This document shows, piece by piece, positions 27,968 to 37,164 of a stretch of DNA of 64,000 nt (positions are counted from its first letter, which is position 1; each line of letters begins with the position of its first letter). Below the pieces are notes generated by a model. It did no database searches. It was not told the DNA's origin and saw only the letters and a list, made by a program, of their open reading frames with translations. This DNA comes from Sphingomonadaceae bacterium PASS1 (GTDB taxonomy: Bacteria > Pseudomonadota > Alphaproteobacteria > Sphingomonadales > Sphingomonadaceae). The stretch covers positions 1-64,000 of the forward strand of contig NKIR01000009.1 of NCBI GenBank assembly GCA_002255985.1. Reading direction: 5' to 3'. A program made the position numbers and the translations under genes.

Positions 27968-29734
27968 ATGGCCTCCGTCGCTCCGTCTCCCACCCCATCT
28001 GATGTGTTGCACCGCATTTTCGGTTTTCCCGAATTTCGCGGGCAGCAGGAACAGGTGGTGTCGCGGGTGCTTGCCGGTCAACGCACCTTGGCCATCATGC
28101 CAACGGGTGCCGGCAAGTCATTATGTTACCAATTGCCCGCAGTCATCATGGACGGCACGTGCATTGTCATTTCGCCGCTCATCGCGCTGATGCATGACCA
28201 GATGCGCGCGGCTGACGCCGTTGGCATTCGCGCAGCAACATTGACATCGGCGGATGACAACCGCGCAGAAACGATCAGCCGGTTTGGTGCTGGCGACCTC
28301 GACCTGTTATATGTCGCGCCGGAACGGGCATCGGGGCAAGAGTTTCGCACCCTGTTGCGTGAGACCAAAATCGCGCTGTTTGCCATTGATGAAGCGCATT
28401 GCGTTTCGGAATGGGGGCATGATTTCCGCCCGGACTATCGCTTGCTGCGTCCATTGCTCGACGACTTCGCCGATGTCCCGCGTCTCGCGCTGACCGCAAC
28501 GGCAGACACCCACACGCGCGACGATATTGCGGAGCAACTAGGTATTCCGCACGATGGCGTCATGGTGGCAGGTTTTGACCGGCCCAACATACGTTATGCC
28601 GCCGAGGCTGCGCCGAACAGCGGCATCGCTGCACTGGTGAAAAGCCTGCAGGGTGCTGGCATAGTCTACGCGCAGACCCGCGACCGCACCGAAAAGATTG
28701 CGGCCCAAATCGCGGAGACCGGCCGTAAGGCGCTTTACTATCACGCCGGTATGGAACCGCAGACACGCGCGCGGGCGCAGGCGGAGTTTGTGTCGTCCGA
28801 AGACATGGTGATGGTAGCGACGGTGGCGTTTGGCATGGGTATCGATAAGCCCGATGTACGCTTTGTCGTGCATGCTGGCCTGCCGAAATCTATTGAATCC
28901 TATTATCAGGAAAGCGGCCGCGCCGGACGCGACGGCGACCCGGCGGTTGCACATATGCTGTGGTCCGCCGGCGACTTCACCCGCGCCCGCATGCGCCTGA
29001 GCGAGCTTGCCCCCGAACGGCGCGAGGCGGAGTTGGCGCGTGTTGCTGCTTTGTCATATCTTGTGGAAACAGCCGGGTGCAGGCGCGCGGTGCTGCTGCG
29101 TCACTTTGGGGAAAGCCCGCCCGAATCGTGCGGCAATTGCGACAATTGCCTGAATGCCCCCGATGTTCATGACGCCACCGAACTGTCACGCAAGCTCTTG
29201 TCCGCCGCCTATCGCACTGGGCAAATGTTCGGCATGGGCCATTTGGAAAAGGTCCTGACGGGCAGTAAAGATGACCGCATCTCCCAATTGGGGCATGACC
29301 AGCTTTCGGTGTTCGGAATTGTAAGCAAGGCAGAAGCAGCGATGCTTAAGCCCTTGTCTCGTGCCTTGCAGGCACGCGGGGCAATGGTGGCAAACGAACA
29401 TGGCGGTTTGAAATTGGCGGGTGATGCCCGCGCCATCATGCGCGGCGACCAAAATATACAAATTGCGATCGTAAAGCCGGACACCAAACGCCGCGCTGGT
29501 CGACCGGACAATCCCATTGGCAATCCGTTGTTTGAGGCGCTGCGTGCCAAACGTCGCGCGCTGGCCGAAGATGTGGGCGTGCCGCCTTATGTCATTTTTC
29601 ACGACGCGACTTTGCGCGAAATGGCATTAACCAAGCCAGCCGACATCCAAGCCTTAGGCCGGATTAGCGGTGTCGGCGCCCGCAAGTTGGAAGCCTATGG
29701 CGAAGATTTCCTATCGGTCATCGCGCAGTTTTAG
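27968..29734 (+). CDS. recQ: ATP-dependent DNA helicase RecQ
   Basis: The 588-residue superfamily 2 helicase has Walker A MPTGAGKSLCYQ (about residues 43-54), the DEAHC box (FAIDEAHCVSEWGHDFRPDY), motif VI YYQESGRAGRDG, a zinc-binding region with CRRAVLLRHFGE and CGNCDNC, a winged-helix region, and a C-terminal HRDC domain (PPYVIFHDATLREMAL to the end). It unwinds DNA in RecF-type repair and at stalled forks. The ATG at 27968 follows an 80-base gap after the ABC exporter. Confidence 0.96.
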   Translation: MASVAPSPTPSDVLHRIFGFPEFRGQQEQVVSRVLAGQRTLAIMPTGAGKSLCYQLPAVIMDGTCIVISPLIALMHDQMRAADAVGIRAATLTSADDNRAETISRFGAGDLDLLYVAPERASGQEFRTLLRETKIALFAIDEAHCVSEWGHDFRPDYRLLRPLLDDFADVPRLALTATADTHTRDDIAEQLGIPHDGVMVAGFDRPNIRYAAEAAPNSGIAALVKSLQGAGIVYAQTRDRTEKIAAQIAETGRKALYYHAGMEPQTRARAQAEFVSSEDMVMVATVAFGMGIDKPDVRFVVHAGLPKSIESYYQESGRAGRDGDPAVAHMLWSAGDFTRARMRLSELAPERREAELARVAALSYLVETAGCRRAVLLRHFGESPPESCGNCDNCLNAPDVHDATELSRKLLSAAYRTGQMFGMGHLEKVLTGSKDDRISQLGHDQLSVFGIVSKAEAAMLKPLSRALQARGAMVANEHGGLKLAGDARAIMRGDQNIQIAIVKPDTKRRAGRPDNPIGNPLFEALRAKRRALAEDVGVPPYVIFHDATLREMALTKPADIQALGRISGVGARKLEAYGEDFLSVIAQF

Positions 29735-29839
29735 CGGGCGTTTCGGGCCAATGCGCGGTCCATTCTTGTTATCGATTGCAGATTAAAATAAGGCGAAGGA
29801 CAGATGACCGCGTTGTGCGGCAAATAACAGGATTTGCTG

Positions 29840-30271
29840 ATGTTCCGTAAGTTGACAGACACGTTTTTCGCCGCGCCGCAAATCAGCCATTCAGACGTGG
29901 AAGACGCGAAAGCCGCGGGCATTTCGTTGATCATCAACAACCGTCCGGAAGATGAATCCGCCGATCAGACATCAGGCGCTGAAATCGCCGCCGCGGCGCA
30001 AGCGGCCGGTATCGCTTATGTCGCCATTCCTGTGACACATGCGGGCTTTGCCGAATGGCAGGTCACGGCAATGGCCGATGCCATTGAACAGGCCGACGGC
30101 AAGATATTGGCCTATTGCCGGTCGGGAACCCGATCGACTTTGTTATGGGCATTGGCCCGCGCGGCGAAGGGCGACCATCCAGCCGTCCTTTCGGAACAGG
30201 CCGCTGACGCAGGCTATGATCTGTCGTCCGTTGCGGCGATGATGGACATGTTGCGCGGACGGGCTTCTTGA
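29840..30271 (+). CDS. TIGR01244/DUF442 family phosphatase or sulfurtransferase-like protein
   Basis: The 143-residue protein has the DUF442 fold. FRKLTDTFFAAPQIS opens it, ISLIINNRPEDE is the expected early motif, and the active-site-like loop is AYCRSGTRSTLLWALA, with the Cys-X5-Arg pattern of tyrosine-phosphatase-like enzymes. Family members are described as beta-lactamase-hydrolase-like or linked to sulfide metabolism; the substrate is open. ATG 29840 has CAGGA upstream. Its stop shares a base with the next ATG (TGATG). Confidence 0.82.
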   Translation: MFRKLTDTFFAAPQISHSDVEDAKAAGISLIINNRPEDESADQTSGAEIAAAAQAAGIAYVAIPVTHAGFAEWQVTAMADAIEQADGKILAYCRSGTRSTLLWALARAAKGDHPAVLSEQAADAGYDLSSVAAMMDMLRGRAS

Positions 30272-30699
30272 TGGCAGAATTGCTGCAACTTGCCGGGTCG
30301 ATTGTGTCGATCTTGTTTATCGCATGGCTCGCACGGTTTTGGCGCTTGGGCGGCGACGTCCGCATCCACAGCGAAGCGCAGGCGCGTGACATTGCCGAAG
30401 AGACGCTCTGTGGGTTCAATCCCTTAGATATCGCAATCGACAAAGCGGGTATCGCGGCATTGCTGCGCGACGATCAGGGACGGCACCTGCTGATCCGTCG
30501 TCACGGTGTGCAATGGGCAGGACGTTTGCTCGACAGGCACAGCGAATCCCGTTTGGACCAGAATTTTCTCACCATCGGAACAGGCGAGAAAACATTTGGT
30601 ACCATAACGCTCAATTTGGGTGAACAAGCACCGTCATGGGCATCTGGCCTTCGGCATTTGAACAACGGTCCGCATAACATGGGAAATACGCATGCCTGA
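30271..30699 (+). CDS. Conserved-type protein of unknown function with N-terminal membrane helix
   Basis: The 142-residue protein starts with one hydrophobic helix (LLQLAGSIVSILFIAWLARF, residues 4-23) and continues as a soluble domain containing EETLCGFNPLDIAIDKAG, LLRDDQGRHLLIRRHG and TLNLGEQAPSWA. I do not recognise the family. It is coupled to the phosphatase-like gene upstream (TGATG) and overlaps the sterol-desaturase gene by 8 bases, so the three are probably one operon. The soluble part should face the cytoplasm if the helix enters N-out; this cannot be decided. Confidence 0.7.
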   Translation: MAELLQLAGSIVSILFIAWLARFWRLGGDVRIHSEAQARDIAEETLCGFNPLDIAIDKAGIAALLRDDQGRHLLIRRHGVQWAGRLLDRHSESRLDQNFLTIGTGEKTFGTITLNLGEQAPSWASGLRHLNNGPHNMGNTHA

Positions 30700-31588
30700 A
30701 CTTTTCAGCCCAGTGGATTATGCCATTCCGGCGTTCATCATCCTCATCATCGCAGAAATGCTGTGGGCACGCAGCCGTGCGCCAGAGAAATATGAACCGC
30801 GCGATACTTTGACGTCACTCGCGCTCGGCACCGGCAGCACCGTTGCAGGCGCGCTCACCGGCGCGTTGGTGTTCAGCCTGGCGATGTGGATGTACGAGAA
30901 CCGGTTGTTCGAGATTGGCTGGGTGTGGTGGGCGTGGCCCTTATGCTTTGTCTTGGACGATCTGGCTTATTATTGGGCGCATCGCACCGGACACCGCGTC
31001 CGCTGGTTTTGGGCCAGCCATGTAAACCACCACTCAAGCCAGCATTATAATCTCTCCACGGCGCTGCGTCAGACATGGACCGGTTTCATTGCCCTTGGCT
31101 TTATCTTCCGCATTCCGTTGGCACTCATCGGATTTCACCCGGCCCTGCTGCTTTTCGTGGGCGCATTTAACCTCATTTATCAATTCTGGATCCATACCGA
31201 AGCCATCGGCAAATTCCCGCGCTGGTTCGAATATGTGATGAATACCCCAAGCCATCATCGTGTGCATCACGCGACCAATCCCCGCTATCTCGACCGCAAT
31301 TATGCGGGCGTTTTCATCATCTGGGATCGCATGTTCGGGACCTTTACCGAAGAAGTAGATAGCGAGAAAATCCGCTACGGGATTGTCCGGCAACTCGGAA
31401 CCTTCAACCTGTTGTGGAGTGTGTTTCACGAATGGGTCGGGATATTCCAAGACCTCTGGTCGGCACCATGGCGTCACAAATTGTCTTACCTTGTGCGCGA
31501 ACCGGGATGGAGCCACGATGGCAGCCGTGAAACATCGGACACGATCCGTGCACGCTGGCTTGAAGCGCAAGAGGCAAAGGCCGAATAG
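30692..31588 (+). CDS. Sterol desaturase/fatty acid hydroxylase family protein
   Basis: The 298-residue integral-membrane di-iron enzyme has all the histidine boxes of the fatty acid hydroxylase family: HRTGH (about residue 97), HVNHHSSQHYN (about 110) and HHRVHHATNPRYLDRN (about 190). Four or more hydrophobic segments surround them. Family members hydroxylate or desaturate lipids, carotenoids or sterol-like compounds using O2; the substrate cannot be read. It overlaps the unknown gene upstream, and a GMC oxidoreductase follows at 66 bases. An alcohol product could be passed to the oxidoreductase, but this is inference. Confidence 0.9.
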   Translation: MPELFSPVDYAIPAFIILIIAEMLWARSRAPEKYEPRDTLTSLALGTGSTVAGALTGALVFSLAMWMYENRLFEIGWVWWAWPLCFVLDDLAYYWAHRTGHRVRWFWASHVNHHSSQHYNLSTALRQTWTGFIALGFIFRIPLALIGFHPALLLFVGAFNLIYQFWIHTEAIGKFPRWFEYVMNTPSHHRVHHATNPRYLDRNYAGVFIIWDRMFGTFTEEVDSEKIRYGIVRQLGTFNLLWSVFHEWVGIFQDLWSAPWRHKLSYLVREPGWSHDGSRETSDTIRARWLEAQEAKAE

Positions 31589-31654
31589 CGCTATTTACAC
31601 TCTTGCCAGTATTTAATCGTCTGCTTAAACCTTCGCATCAGAGGAGCAGGCAAT

Positions 31655-33241
31655 ATGGACGAATTTGATATCATCGTGATTGGTGGTGGGTCAGCGGGGA
31701 GCGCTGCAGCTGGTCGTCTTTCCGAAGGTGGCAAATATAAGGTCTGCCTGATCGAAGCTGGCGGCACCAACAACAATATGTTGATCAAAACGCCTGGTTT
31801 CATGCCGTTCATTCGTAACGGGTCGAACTATAAATATGAAACCGTTCCGCAAAAGGGCCTGAATGGGCGCACCGGATATCAACCGCGCGGCAAAGGCCTT
31901 GGCGGGTCGAGCGCGATTAACGCGATGGTCTACATCCGTGGCCACAAATATGATTATGATAATTGGGCCGCGTTGGGTTCCGATGGCTGGTCCTATGACG
32001 ACGTGTTGCCATATTTCAAACGCTGCGAAGACAATGAACGCGGTTCTGATGCCTTTCACGGATCAGGCGGACCGCTTTCGGTTTCTGACCAACGCTGGCC
32101 ACAGGCCGGCAGCCTTGCCTTCATCGAAGCGGCAGCGGAACTGCAGTTGCCGGTCAATAACGACTTCAACGGCGCGACACAGGACGGCTTTGGCCTGTAT
32201 CAAGTCACGCAAAAGGGTGGTGAACGCTGGACCGCCGCGCGCGCCTATGTCGAACCGGCACGCGACCGGATGGAAGTCATTACCGGCGCACTGACCGAAA
32301 AGATCATTGTCGAAAACGGACGCGCCACAGGCGTTGTCATTCGCCAAGGTCGCAGCAAAAAGCGCACGATTAAGGCACGCGGCGCTGTCATTTTGTCTGC
32401 AGGCGCATTTGGATCGCCGCAAATATTGATGCTGTCGGGCATTGGCCCGGCCGACCATCTGCGCAGCGTTGGCGTGGATGTCGTCCACGACAAACAATCC
32501 GTCGGCGCCGACCTGCAAGACCATATCGATTATGTCTCCAGCTTTGAAACCCAGTCAAAGGACGACTTTTTCGGGGATTCGCTGGCCGGCACCGCAAAGA
32601 TGGTAAAGGCGATTATCGAACATCGCCGCAAGCGCACAGGCGTCATGACCACCTGCTTTGCCGAAGCGGGCGGATTTTGGCGTTCGGACGCAAGCTTGCC
32701 GGCACCCGACATTCAATATCATTTCGTCCCCGCAATGTTGGAAGACCATGGCCGTTCCAAAGTGAAAGGTCATGGGTTCAGCTGCCATGCCTGTGTCTTG
32801 CGTCCGGAAAGCCGTGGCACGGTTCGCCTCGCATCGACAGATGCAAGCACGGCCCCGCTGATTGACCCGGCATTTCTGAGTGATGATCGCGACATGGTAA
32901 CACTGCGCAGCGGCGTGCGTGCGATGCACCGGATTTTCGAAGCACCCGCACTTGCCGGATACGGCGGAAAGAATCGCCATCCTGTCGATCTGAATGACGA
33001 TGCCGCATTGGATTATCTGATCCGCAGTCGCGCAGATACCGTATACCATCCCGTTGGCACGTGCCGCATGGGGCCCAATGCGGACGATGTTGTCGACTCG
33101 CGCTTGAAATATCGTGGCATCGAAGGCCTGTATGTCGCGGATGCCAGCATCATGCCGCGCCTTGTTTCCGGTAACACAAATGCGCCAAGCATCATGATTG
33201 GTGAAAGATGTGCCGAATTTGTCCAGGCTGATTTGCAATAA
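31655..33241 (+). CDS. GMC family FAD oxidoreductase (choline/alcohol dehydrogenase-like)
   Basis: The 528-residue flavoprotein has the N-terminal dinucleotide fold [20 protein letters not shown] (residues 5-24), the GMC signature [18 protein letters not shown] (about 78-95), the second GMC motif [16 protein letters not shown], and the C-terminal active-site region [10 protein letters not shown] with the catalytic histidine. It oxidises an alcohol to an aldehyde or acid. No soluble electron acceptor gene is adjacent. It lies downstream of the sterol desaturase-like gene. Confidence 0.9.
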   Translation: MDEFDIIVIGGGSAGSAAAGRLSEGGKYKVCLIEAGGTNNNMLIKTPGFMPFIRNGSNYKYETVPQKGLNGRTGYQPRGKGLGGSSAINAMVYIRGHKYDYDNWAALGSDGWSYDDVLPYFKRCEDNERGSDAFHGSGGPLSVSDQRWPQAGSLAFIEAAAELQLPVNNDFNGATQDGFGLYQVTQKGGERWTAARAYVEPARDRMEVITGALTEKIIVENGRATGVVIRQGRSKKRTIKARGAVILSAGAFGSPQILMLSGIGPADHLRSVGVDVVHDKQSVGADLQDHIDYVSSFETQSKDDFFGDSLAGTAKMVKAIIEHRRKRTGVMTTCFAEAGGFWRSDASLPAPDIQYHFVPAMLEDHGRSKVKGHGFSCHACVLRPESRGTVRLASTDASTAPLIDPAFLSDDRDMVTLRSGVRAMHRIFEAPALAGYGGKNRHPVDLNDDAALDYLIRSRADTVYHPVGTCRMGPNADDVVDSRLKYRGIEGLYVADASIMPRLVSGNTNAPSIMIGERCAEFVQADLQ

Positions 33242-33282
33242 TCTTGCCTAAATGCAGCGTCGCGGGTAACCGCGTGCGCGCT

Positions 33283-34689
33283 ATGACGATTAACGGAACA
33301 GATTATATCAGCACCCGCGGGAACGCGGACGCGCTGGATTTTGCAGGTGTCACACTGACGGGTCTGGCCCGCGATGGTGGGCTATATGTCCCGCGCCACT
33401 GGCCGCAATTTTCGACAGAAGACATGAAAGCGATGCGCGGCCTGTCTTATGTCGAGTTGGCTGCACGCGTTATGGCGCCGTTTACAGCGGGTGTATTGAG
33501 CGAGGCGGAACTCAAGGGCCTGTGTTCGACGGCTTATGGCTCATTTGCCCATTCGGCGATCACGCCGCTGGTGCAACTTGATGGTCAGCACTGGCTGCTT
33601 GAGCTGTTTCACGGGCCAACCTTGGCGTTCAAGGACGTTGCGCTCCAATTGCTTGGGCAATTGTTTGAACGCTTCCTTTCGGGCACGGATAAAAAACTGA
33701 CCATTGTCGGCGCGACATCCGGAGACACGGGATCAGCGGCAATCGACGCCGTTGCCGGACGCGCACAAATCGAAATCTTCATGCTGCACCCGCATAACCG
33801 CGTCTCGGACGTCCAGCGGCGGCAGATGACAACCATCCTTGCGCCCAATGTCCACAATATCGCGATTGAAGGCAGCTTCGACGACGCGCAAGCGATGGTA
33901 AAGCGGATGTTCAGTGACAAGGATGTCAATGGCCCACTCACTTTATCCGCCGTAAACTCGATCAACTGGGCGCGCCTCATGGCGCAGGTGGTTTATTATT
34001 TCTACGCCGCGCTTCGATTGGGTGGACCTGAGCGCAAAGTTGCGTTTTCTGTCCCGACCGGAAACTTTGGCGATGTGTTTGCCGGCTATGTTGCCGCGCA
34101 AATGGGCTTGCCGATTGAACAGCTGATCGTCGCCACCAACATCAACGACATTTTGCATCGCGCGTTGTCAAAGGGTGACTATTCGGTGTTGGGCGTAACG
34201 CCGACCGCAGCGCCATCGATGGATATTCAGGTGTCGAGTAATTTTGAGCGGCTGTTGTTTGACCTTGAAGGTCGCGATGGATCGACAACCGCAGCGCGGA
34301 TGAAATGGTTCGAACAAATGGGCAAAATGGTTCTGTCGCCCGACATGCGGAAAAAATCTGCTTTGTTGTCGAGCGCGCGCGCCGATGCGGACCAGATGTC
34401 AGCCGCCATGCGCTGGGCCTATGGCGCGGCGGACCAGATTATCGATCCCCATACCGCAATCGCACTGCACGCGGCGCGGGCCTCGGGCATCAAACCGGAA
34501 ACGCCGGTCGTCACATTGGCAACCGCGCACCCCGCCAAGTTCCCGGACGCAGTAGAAAACGCAACCGGCGTTCGCCCCGCTTTGCCTGCGCGTGTCTCGC
34601 ATCTGTTCGACCGTGAAGAACGCTTTGATGTCTTGCCCGGCACATATGACGCCGTGCGTGACTATGTGCTTGCGCGCGCCGTTCGCTAA
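33283..34689 (+). CDS. thrC: Threonine synthase
   Basis: The 468-residue PLP enzyme converts O-phosphohomoserine to threonine. The PLP lysine is Lys117 in GPTLAFKDVALQLLGQ. The phosphate-binding loop is in GATSGDTGSAAIDA. The N-terminal DYISTRG and GLARDGGLYVP blocks are characteristic. The ATG at 33283 is used because the 13 codons before it are outside the conserved protein. It is followed 3 bases later by an RNA-methyltransferase-like gene. Confidence 0.95.
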   Translation: MTINGTDYISTRGNADALDFAGVTLTGLARDGGLYVPRHWPQFSTEDMKAMRGLSYVELAARVMAPFTAGVLSEAELKGLCSTAYGSFAHSAITPLVQLDGQHWLLELFHGPTLAFKDVALQLLGQLFERFLSGTDKKLTIVGATSGDTGSAAIDAVAGRAQIEIFMLHPHNRVSDVQRRQMTTILAPNVHNIAIEGSFDDAQAMVKRMFSDKDVNGPLTLSAVNSINWARLMAQVVYYFYAALRLGGPERKVAFSVPTGNFGDVFAGYVAAQMGLPIEQLIVATNINDILHRALSKGDYSVLGVTPTAAPSMDIQVSSNFERLLFDLEGRDGSTTAARMKWFEQMGKMVLSPDMRKKSALLSSARADADQMSAAMRWAYGAADQIIDPHTAIALHAARASGIKPETPVVTLATAHPAKFPDAVENATGVRPALPARVSHLFDREERFDVLPGTYDAVRDYVLARAVR

Positions 34690-34692
34690 AAT

Positions 34693-35571
34693 ATGGAACA
34701 GAATTTCGTCACCCTGATCAGCGAGCCGCGCAGCGATTACACGCTGATCGATTCAGGCAATGGGCGGAAATATGAATCCTACGGTGACCGCCGCTTCATC
34801 CGGCCAGAACCGCAAGCGATGTGGGCGCCTGCGCTCGACGAATGGCCTGCAGATGCCGAATTCGTTCCCGGATCCGACGATGATGGCGGCGGACGTTGGT
34901 ATAACAACAAACCTGTTCCCATGGATGGTTGGCCGCTCGCATGGAATGACGAGGTGCACTTTACCGCATCCTGCACACCTTTCCGTCACCTCGGCTTTTT
35001 CCCGGATATGGACCCTGTGTGGCGGTGGATGCGCGGACAGTTGGCAAGGGTAACCGATCCCGTCGCCATGAACCTGTTTGGCTATACCGGCGTTGGCACC
35101 CTCGCACTGTCGGCAGCGGGCGCGCAGATGGTGCATGTCGATGCGTCCAAGAAATCGGTTGCGCAGGCACGGTCCAATGCTGAAATGTCGGGTATGTCCG
35201 AACGTCCCATTCGCTGGATCGTCGACGACGCCGCCAAATTCGTGGCACGCGAAGTGCGCCGCGAAAAACGTTATGATGGCATATTGCTCGATCCACCCAA
35301 ATATGGTCGCGGTCCCGACGGCGAAGTCTGGCGGCTTGAGGAAGACTTGCCCGAACTGATCGCCAATTGCCGCAGGTTGCTCGATGCGGAATCAAAGTTT
35401 CTGTTTCTGACCGTCTACGCGGTGCGCATGTCTGCGCTGGCGTTGGGCGGGTTGCTGGAATCCCATTTTGCCGACCTTGGCGGCAAAGTTGAATTTGGTG
35501 AACTCGCGGTGCGCGAACAAGGCCGGGGCATGCTTTTGCCTACGGCCATTTTCGCCCGCTGGTCACGTTAA
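34693..35571 (+). CDS. Class I SAM-dependent methyltransferase, RlmI/RlmK-like
   Basis: The 292-residue protein has a Rossmann methyltransferase core: motif I NLFGYTGVGTLALSAAGA (about residues 117-134), an acidic residue after the second strand (VHVDASKKSV), and motif IV DPPKYGRG (about 198-205). The last is characteristic of 23S rRNA m5C or m2G enzymes (RlmI, RlmK). The N-terminal PUA domain of RlmI is absent; instead there is a beta-rich segment opening LISEPRSDYTLIDSGNGRK. It most likely methylates RNA, but the site is unknown. It starts 3 bases after the thrC stop and precedes folB by 8 bases. Confidence 0.82.
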   Translation: MEQNFVTLISEPRSDYTLIDSGNGRKYESYGDRRFIRPEPQAMWAPALDEWPADAEFVPGSDDDGGGRWYNNKPVPMDGWPLAWNDEVHFTASCTPFRHLGFFPDMDPVWRWMRGQLARVTDPVAMNLFGYTGVGTLALSAAGAQMVHVDASKKSVAQARSNAEMSGMSERPIRWIVDDAAKFVAREVRREKRYDGILLDPPKYGRGPDGEVWRLEEDLPELIANCRRLLDAESKFLFLTVYAVRMSALALGGLLESHFADLGGKVEFGELAVREQGRGMLLPTAIFARWSR

Positions 35572-35579
35572 GGAGTGAT

Positions 35580-35948
35580 ATGACCGATAGCCTCATTCTC
35601 GAAGTACATGACCTTGTCGTCAATGTGCTGACAGGCATTTACAGTCAGGAAACGCACCTGCCCCAGCCGCTGCGTATTTCGATTAGCGCAACGCTGGATA
35701 TGGCTCCGCATTATGCGCCAGACACGCCGTTGTCGGCGTCGAAAAATTATATGACGTTGAAAGAGGCCGCGACGCTTTTGCCCAACGATGTGCACTTCAC
35801 GCTGATCGAAGCGGTCGCCGATCATATCATGGATAATTTGTTTGCTGACGACCCACGCATCAGCCACCTCGTCGTCAAAATCGTGAAACTTGCCATCGCC
35901 GAAGATAATGAATCGATTGGCATTACAATGTCGCGGAGCCGCAAGTGA
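35580..35948 (+). CDS. folB: Dihydroneopterin aldolase
   Basis: The 122-residue protein is a FolB-type tunnel-fold enzyme that converts dihydroneopterin to 6-hydroxymethyldihydropterin in folate synthesis. It has the family start (ILEVHDLVVNVLTGIY), YMTLKEAATLLPN where the family has Y..L...., and the C-terminal VVKIVKLAIAEDNESIGI. AAGGAG lies just before the ATG at 35580. The TGA overlaps the GTG start of the pteridine-reductase-like SDR gene. Confidence 0.85.
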   Translation: MTDSLILEVHDLVVNVLTGIYSQETHLPQPLRISISATLDMAPHYAPDTPLSASKNYMTLKEAATLLPNDVHFTLIEAVADHIMDNLFADDPRISHLVVKIVKLAIAEDNESIGITMSRSRK

Positions 35949-36700
35949 CAACGGCGCCGCTTGCAATTGTTACAGGCGGCAAGCGTCGGCTAGGTGCCGA
36001 AATCGCGTCAAAACTTGCGGACGCGGGTTACGCGTTGGCACTGGTTAGCCATCTCGATTCACAGCCCGAAGAAAAGCTTCTGGCGACACTGCAAGAAAAT
36101 GATAGCGAATGGCATCGTTTTACCTTTGATTTGAGTACCGGCAACCCGGCGCATCTTATTGACACCATAAAAACGCACTTTGGCCGCGTACCTCAGCTGC
36201 TGGTGAATAACGCCGCGATGTTTGGGCAGGATGATTGGGAGTCGATGTCGTTCGAAACGCTGGAGGCGCATTTCCGGCTGAACCTGTTTGCGCCGCTCCT
36301 GCTTGCCAAATCCGTTGTCGATGCGGCGGGCGCGGACGTGCGGCCATCAATCGTCAACATCCTAGACCAGCGCGTCGTCAATCCGCACCGCGACCAGATC
36401 AGCTACACGCTCTCCAAGCAAGCGCTCGCGGCGTCGGTACGGTCCATGGCTGCGTCATTTGCAGGGCGCGCACGCTATAATGGCGTCGCACCCGGGCTCG
36501 TCATATCAACCGATGACTATACCGAAGAACAAGAGGTCCGATTGGCAGGCATGATGCCACTGGGCGCGCTTCCATCGCCATCCGCTGTTGCAGATGCCGT
36601 GGTCTATTTGGCAAAAGCGCAAGACGTCACCGGGCAAATCATCTTCGTTGATGGCGGAGCGCATCTCAAAAGTTTCGACCGGGATTTCATGCACCTTTAA
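35945..36700 (+). CDS. SDR oxidoreductase resembling pteridine/dihydromonapterin reductase (FolM/PTR1-like)
   Basis: The 251-residue short-chain dehydrogenase has the cofactor motif TGGKRRLG (10-17), whose Arg pair favours NADPH and resembles TGAAKRLG of trypanosomatid PTR1. It also has NNAA (88-91) and a catalytic set in which Asp141 replaces the usual serine, with Tyr154 and Lys158. Spacings of 13 and 4 residues match the Asp-Tyr-Lys set of PTR1/FolM. The GTG start overlaps folB, supporting a pterin substrate. It probably reduces a dihydropterin to the tetrahydro form. An ordinary SDR with an altered active site cannot be excluded. Confidence 0.82.
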   Translation: MTTAPLAIVTGGKRRLGAEIASKLADAGYALALVSHLDSQPEEKLLATLQENDSEWHRFTFDLSTGNPAHLIDTIKTHFGRVPQLLVNNAAMFGQDDWESMSFETLEAHFRLNLFAPLLLAKSVVDAAGADVRPSIVNILDQRVVNPHRDQISYTLSKQALAASVRSMAASFAGRARYNGVAPGLVISTDDYTEEQEVRLAGMMPLGALPSPSAVADAVVYLAKAQDVTGQIIFVDGGAHLKSFDRDFMHL

Positions 36701-37164
36701 CGTACGCGTCAGACCATGATCCCCTTGCCTTTTGTGGGCAGCGGCTCAAGATCCGCCTCACCAGAGCAGAGTGCAAGATGATTAACGCTCTGCGGAACCT
36801 GTGAACGAAATGCCCTCATAGTTGTTTAAGGGCGCGTTCTGGACGGTCATTCTCGGCGTCGTCGTCGCGACTGATTATTGCGCAAAAGCACAAATAACTT
36901 GCGTTTGGTGCTACATTAAGACAATAGGCGGCCAAGCGCATGAGGCGAGCGGACGATACCGCCGCAGTATTGGCAGCGTGAGGGCCGCAACAAGTGGCCT
37001 CGCCAATCGAACAAGATGCGTAAGCTTAGAGGCTTCCCATATCACGCAGGGTTGTTTCCAACGGGTCAGCATAAGCTGCTCCCGAACACCTGCTGTTGCG
37101 CCCGTGCGGTCCTGTTTCAAGGATCTGCATCATGGGGCTGCGACGACTATTTGAAAGTATGTAT
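36701..37164. other. 464-base non-coding gap, likely long 5' leader of the helicase gene
   Basis: No convincing gene was found on either strand; short open frames here have no start signals or familiar sequence. A weak hairpin at 36766-36793 (GCAGAGTG pairing with CGCTCTGC including one G-T) could end the folB-SDR transcript. A second short pairing is GCCCT/AGGGC at 36812-36833. The remainder may be an untranslated leader of the RNA helicase, as DEAD-box helicase genes often have long regulated leaders. Confidence 0.4.

Noticed and set aside
36822-37154. Open frame of about 110 codons in the helicase leader
   Set aside because: No ribosome site, biased toward Cys/Arg and Ser residues, no recognisable sequence, and it runs into the real helicase start region.
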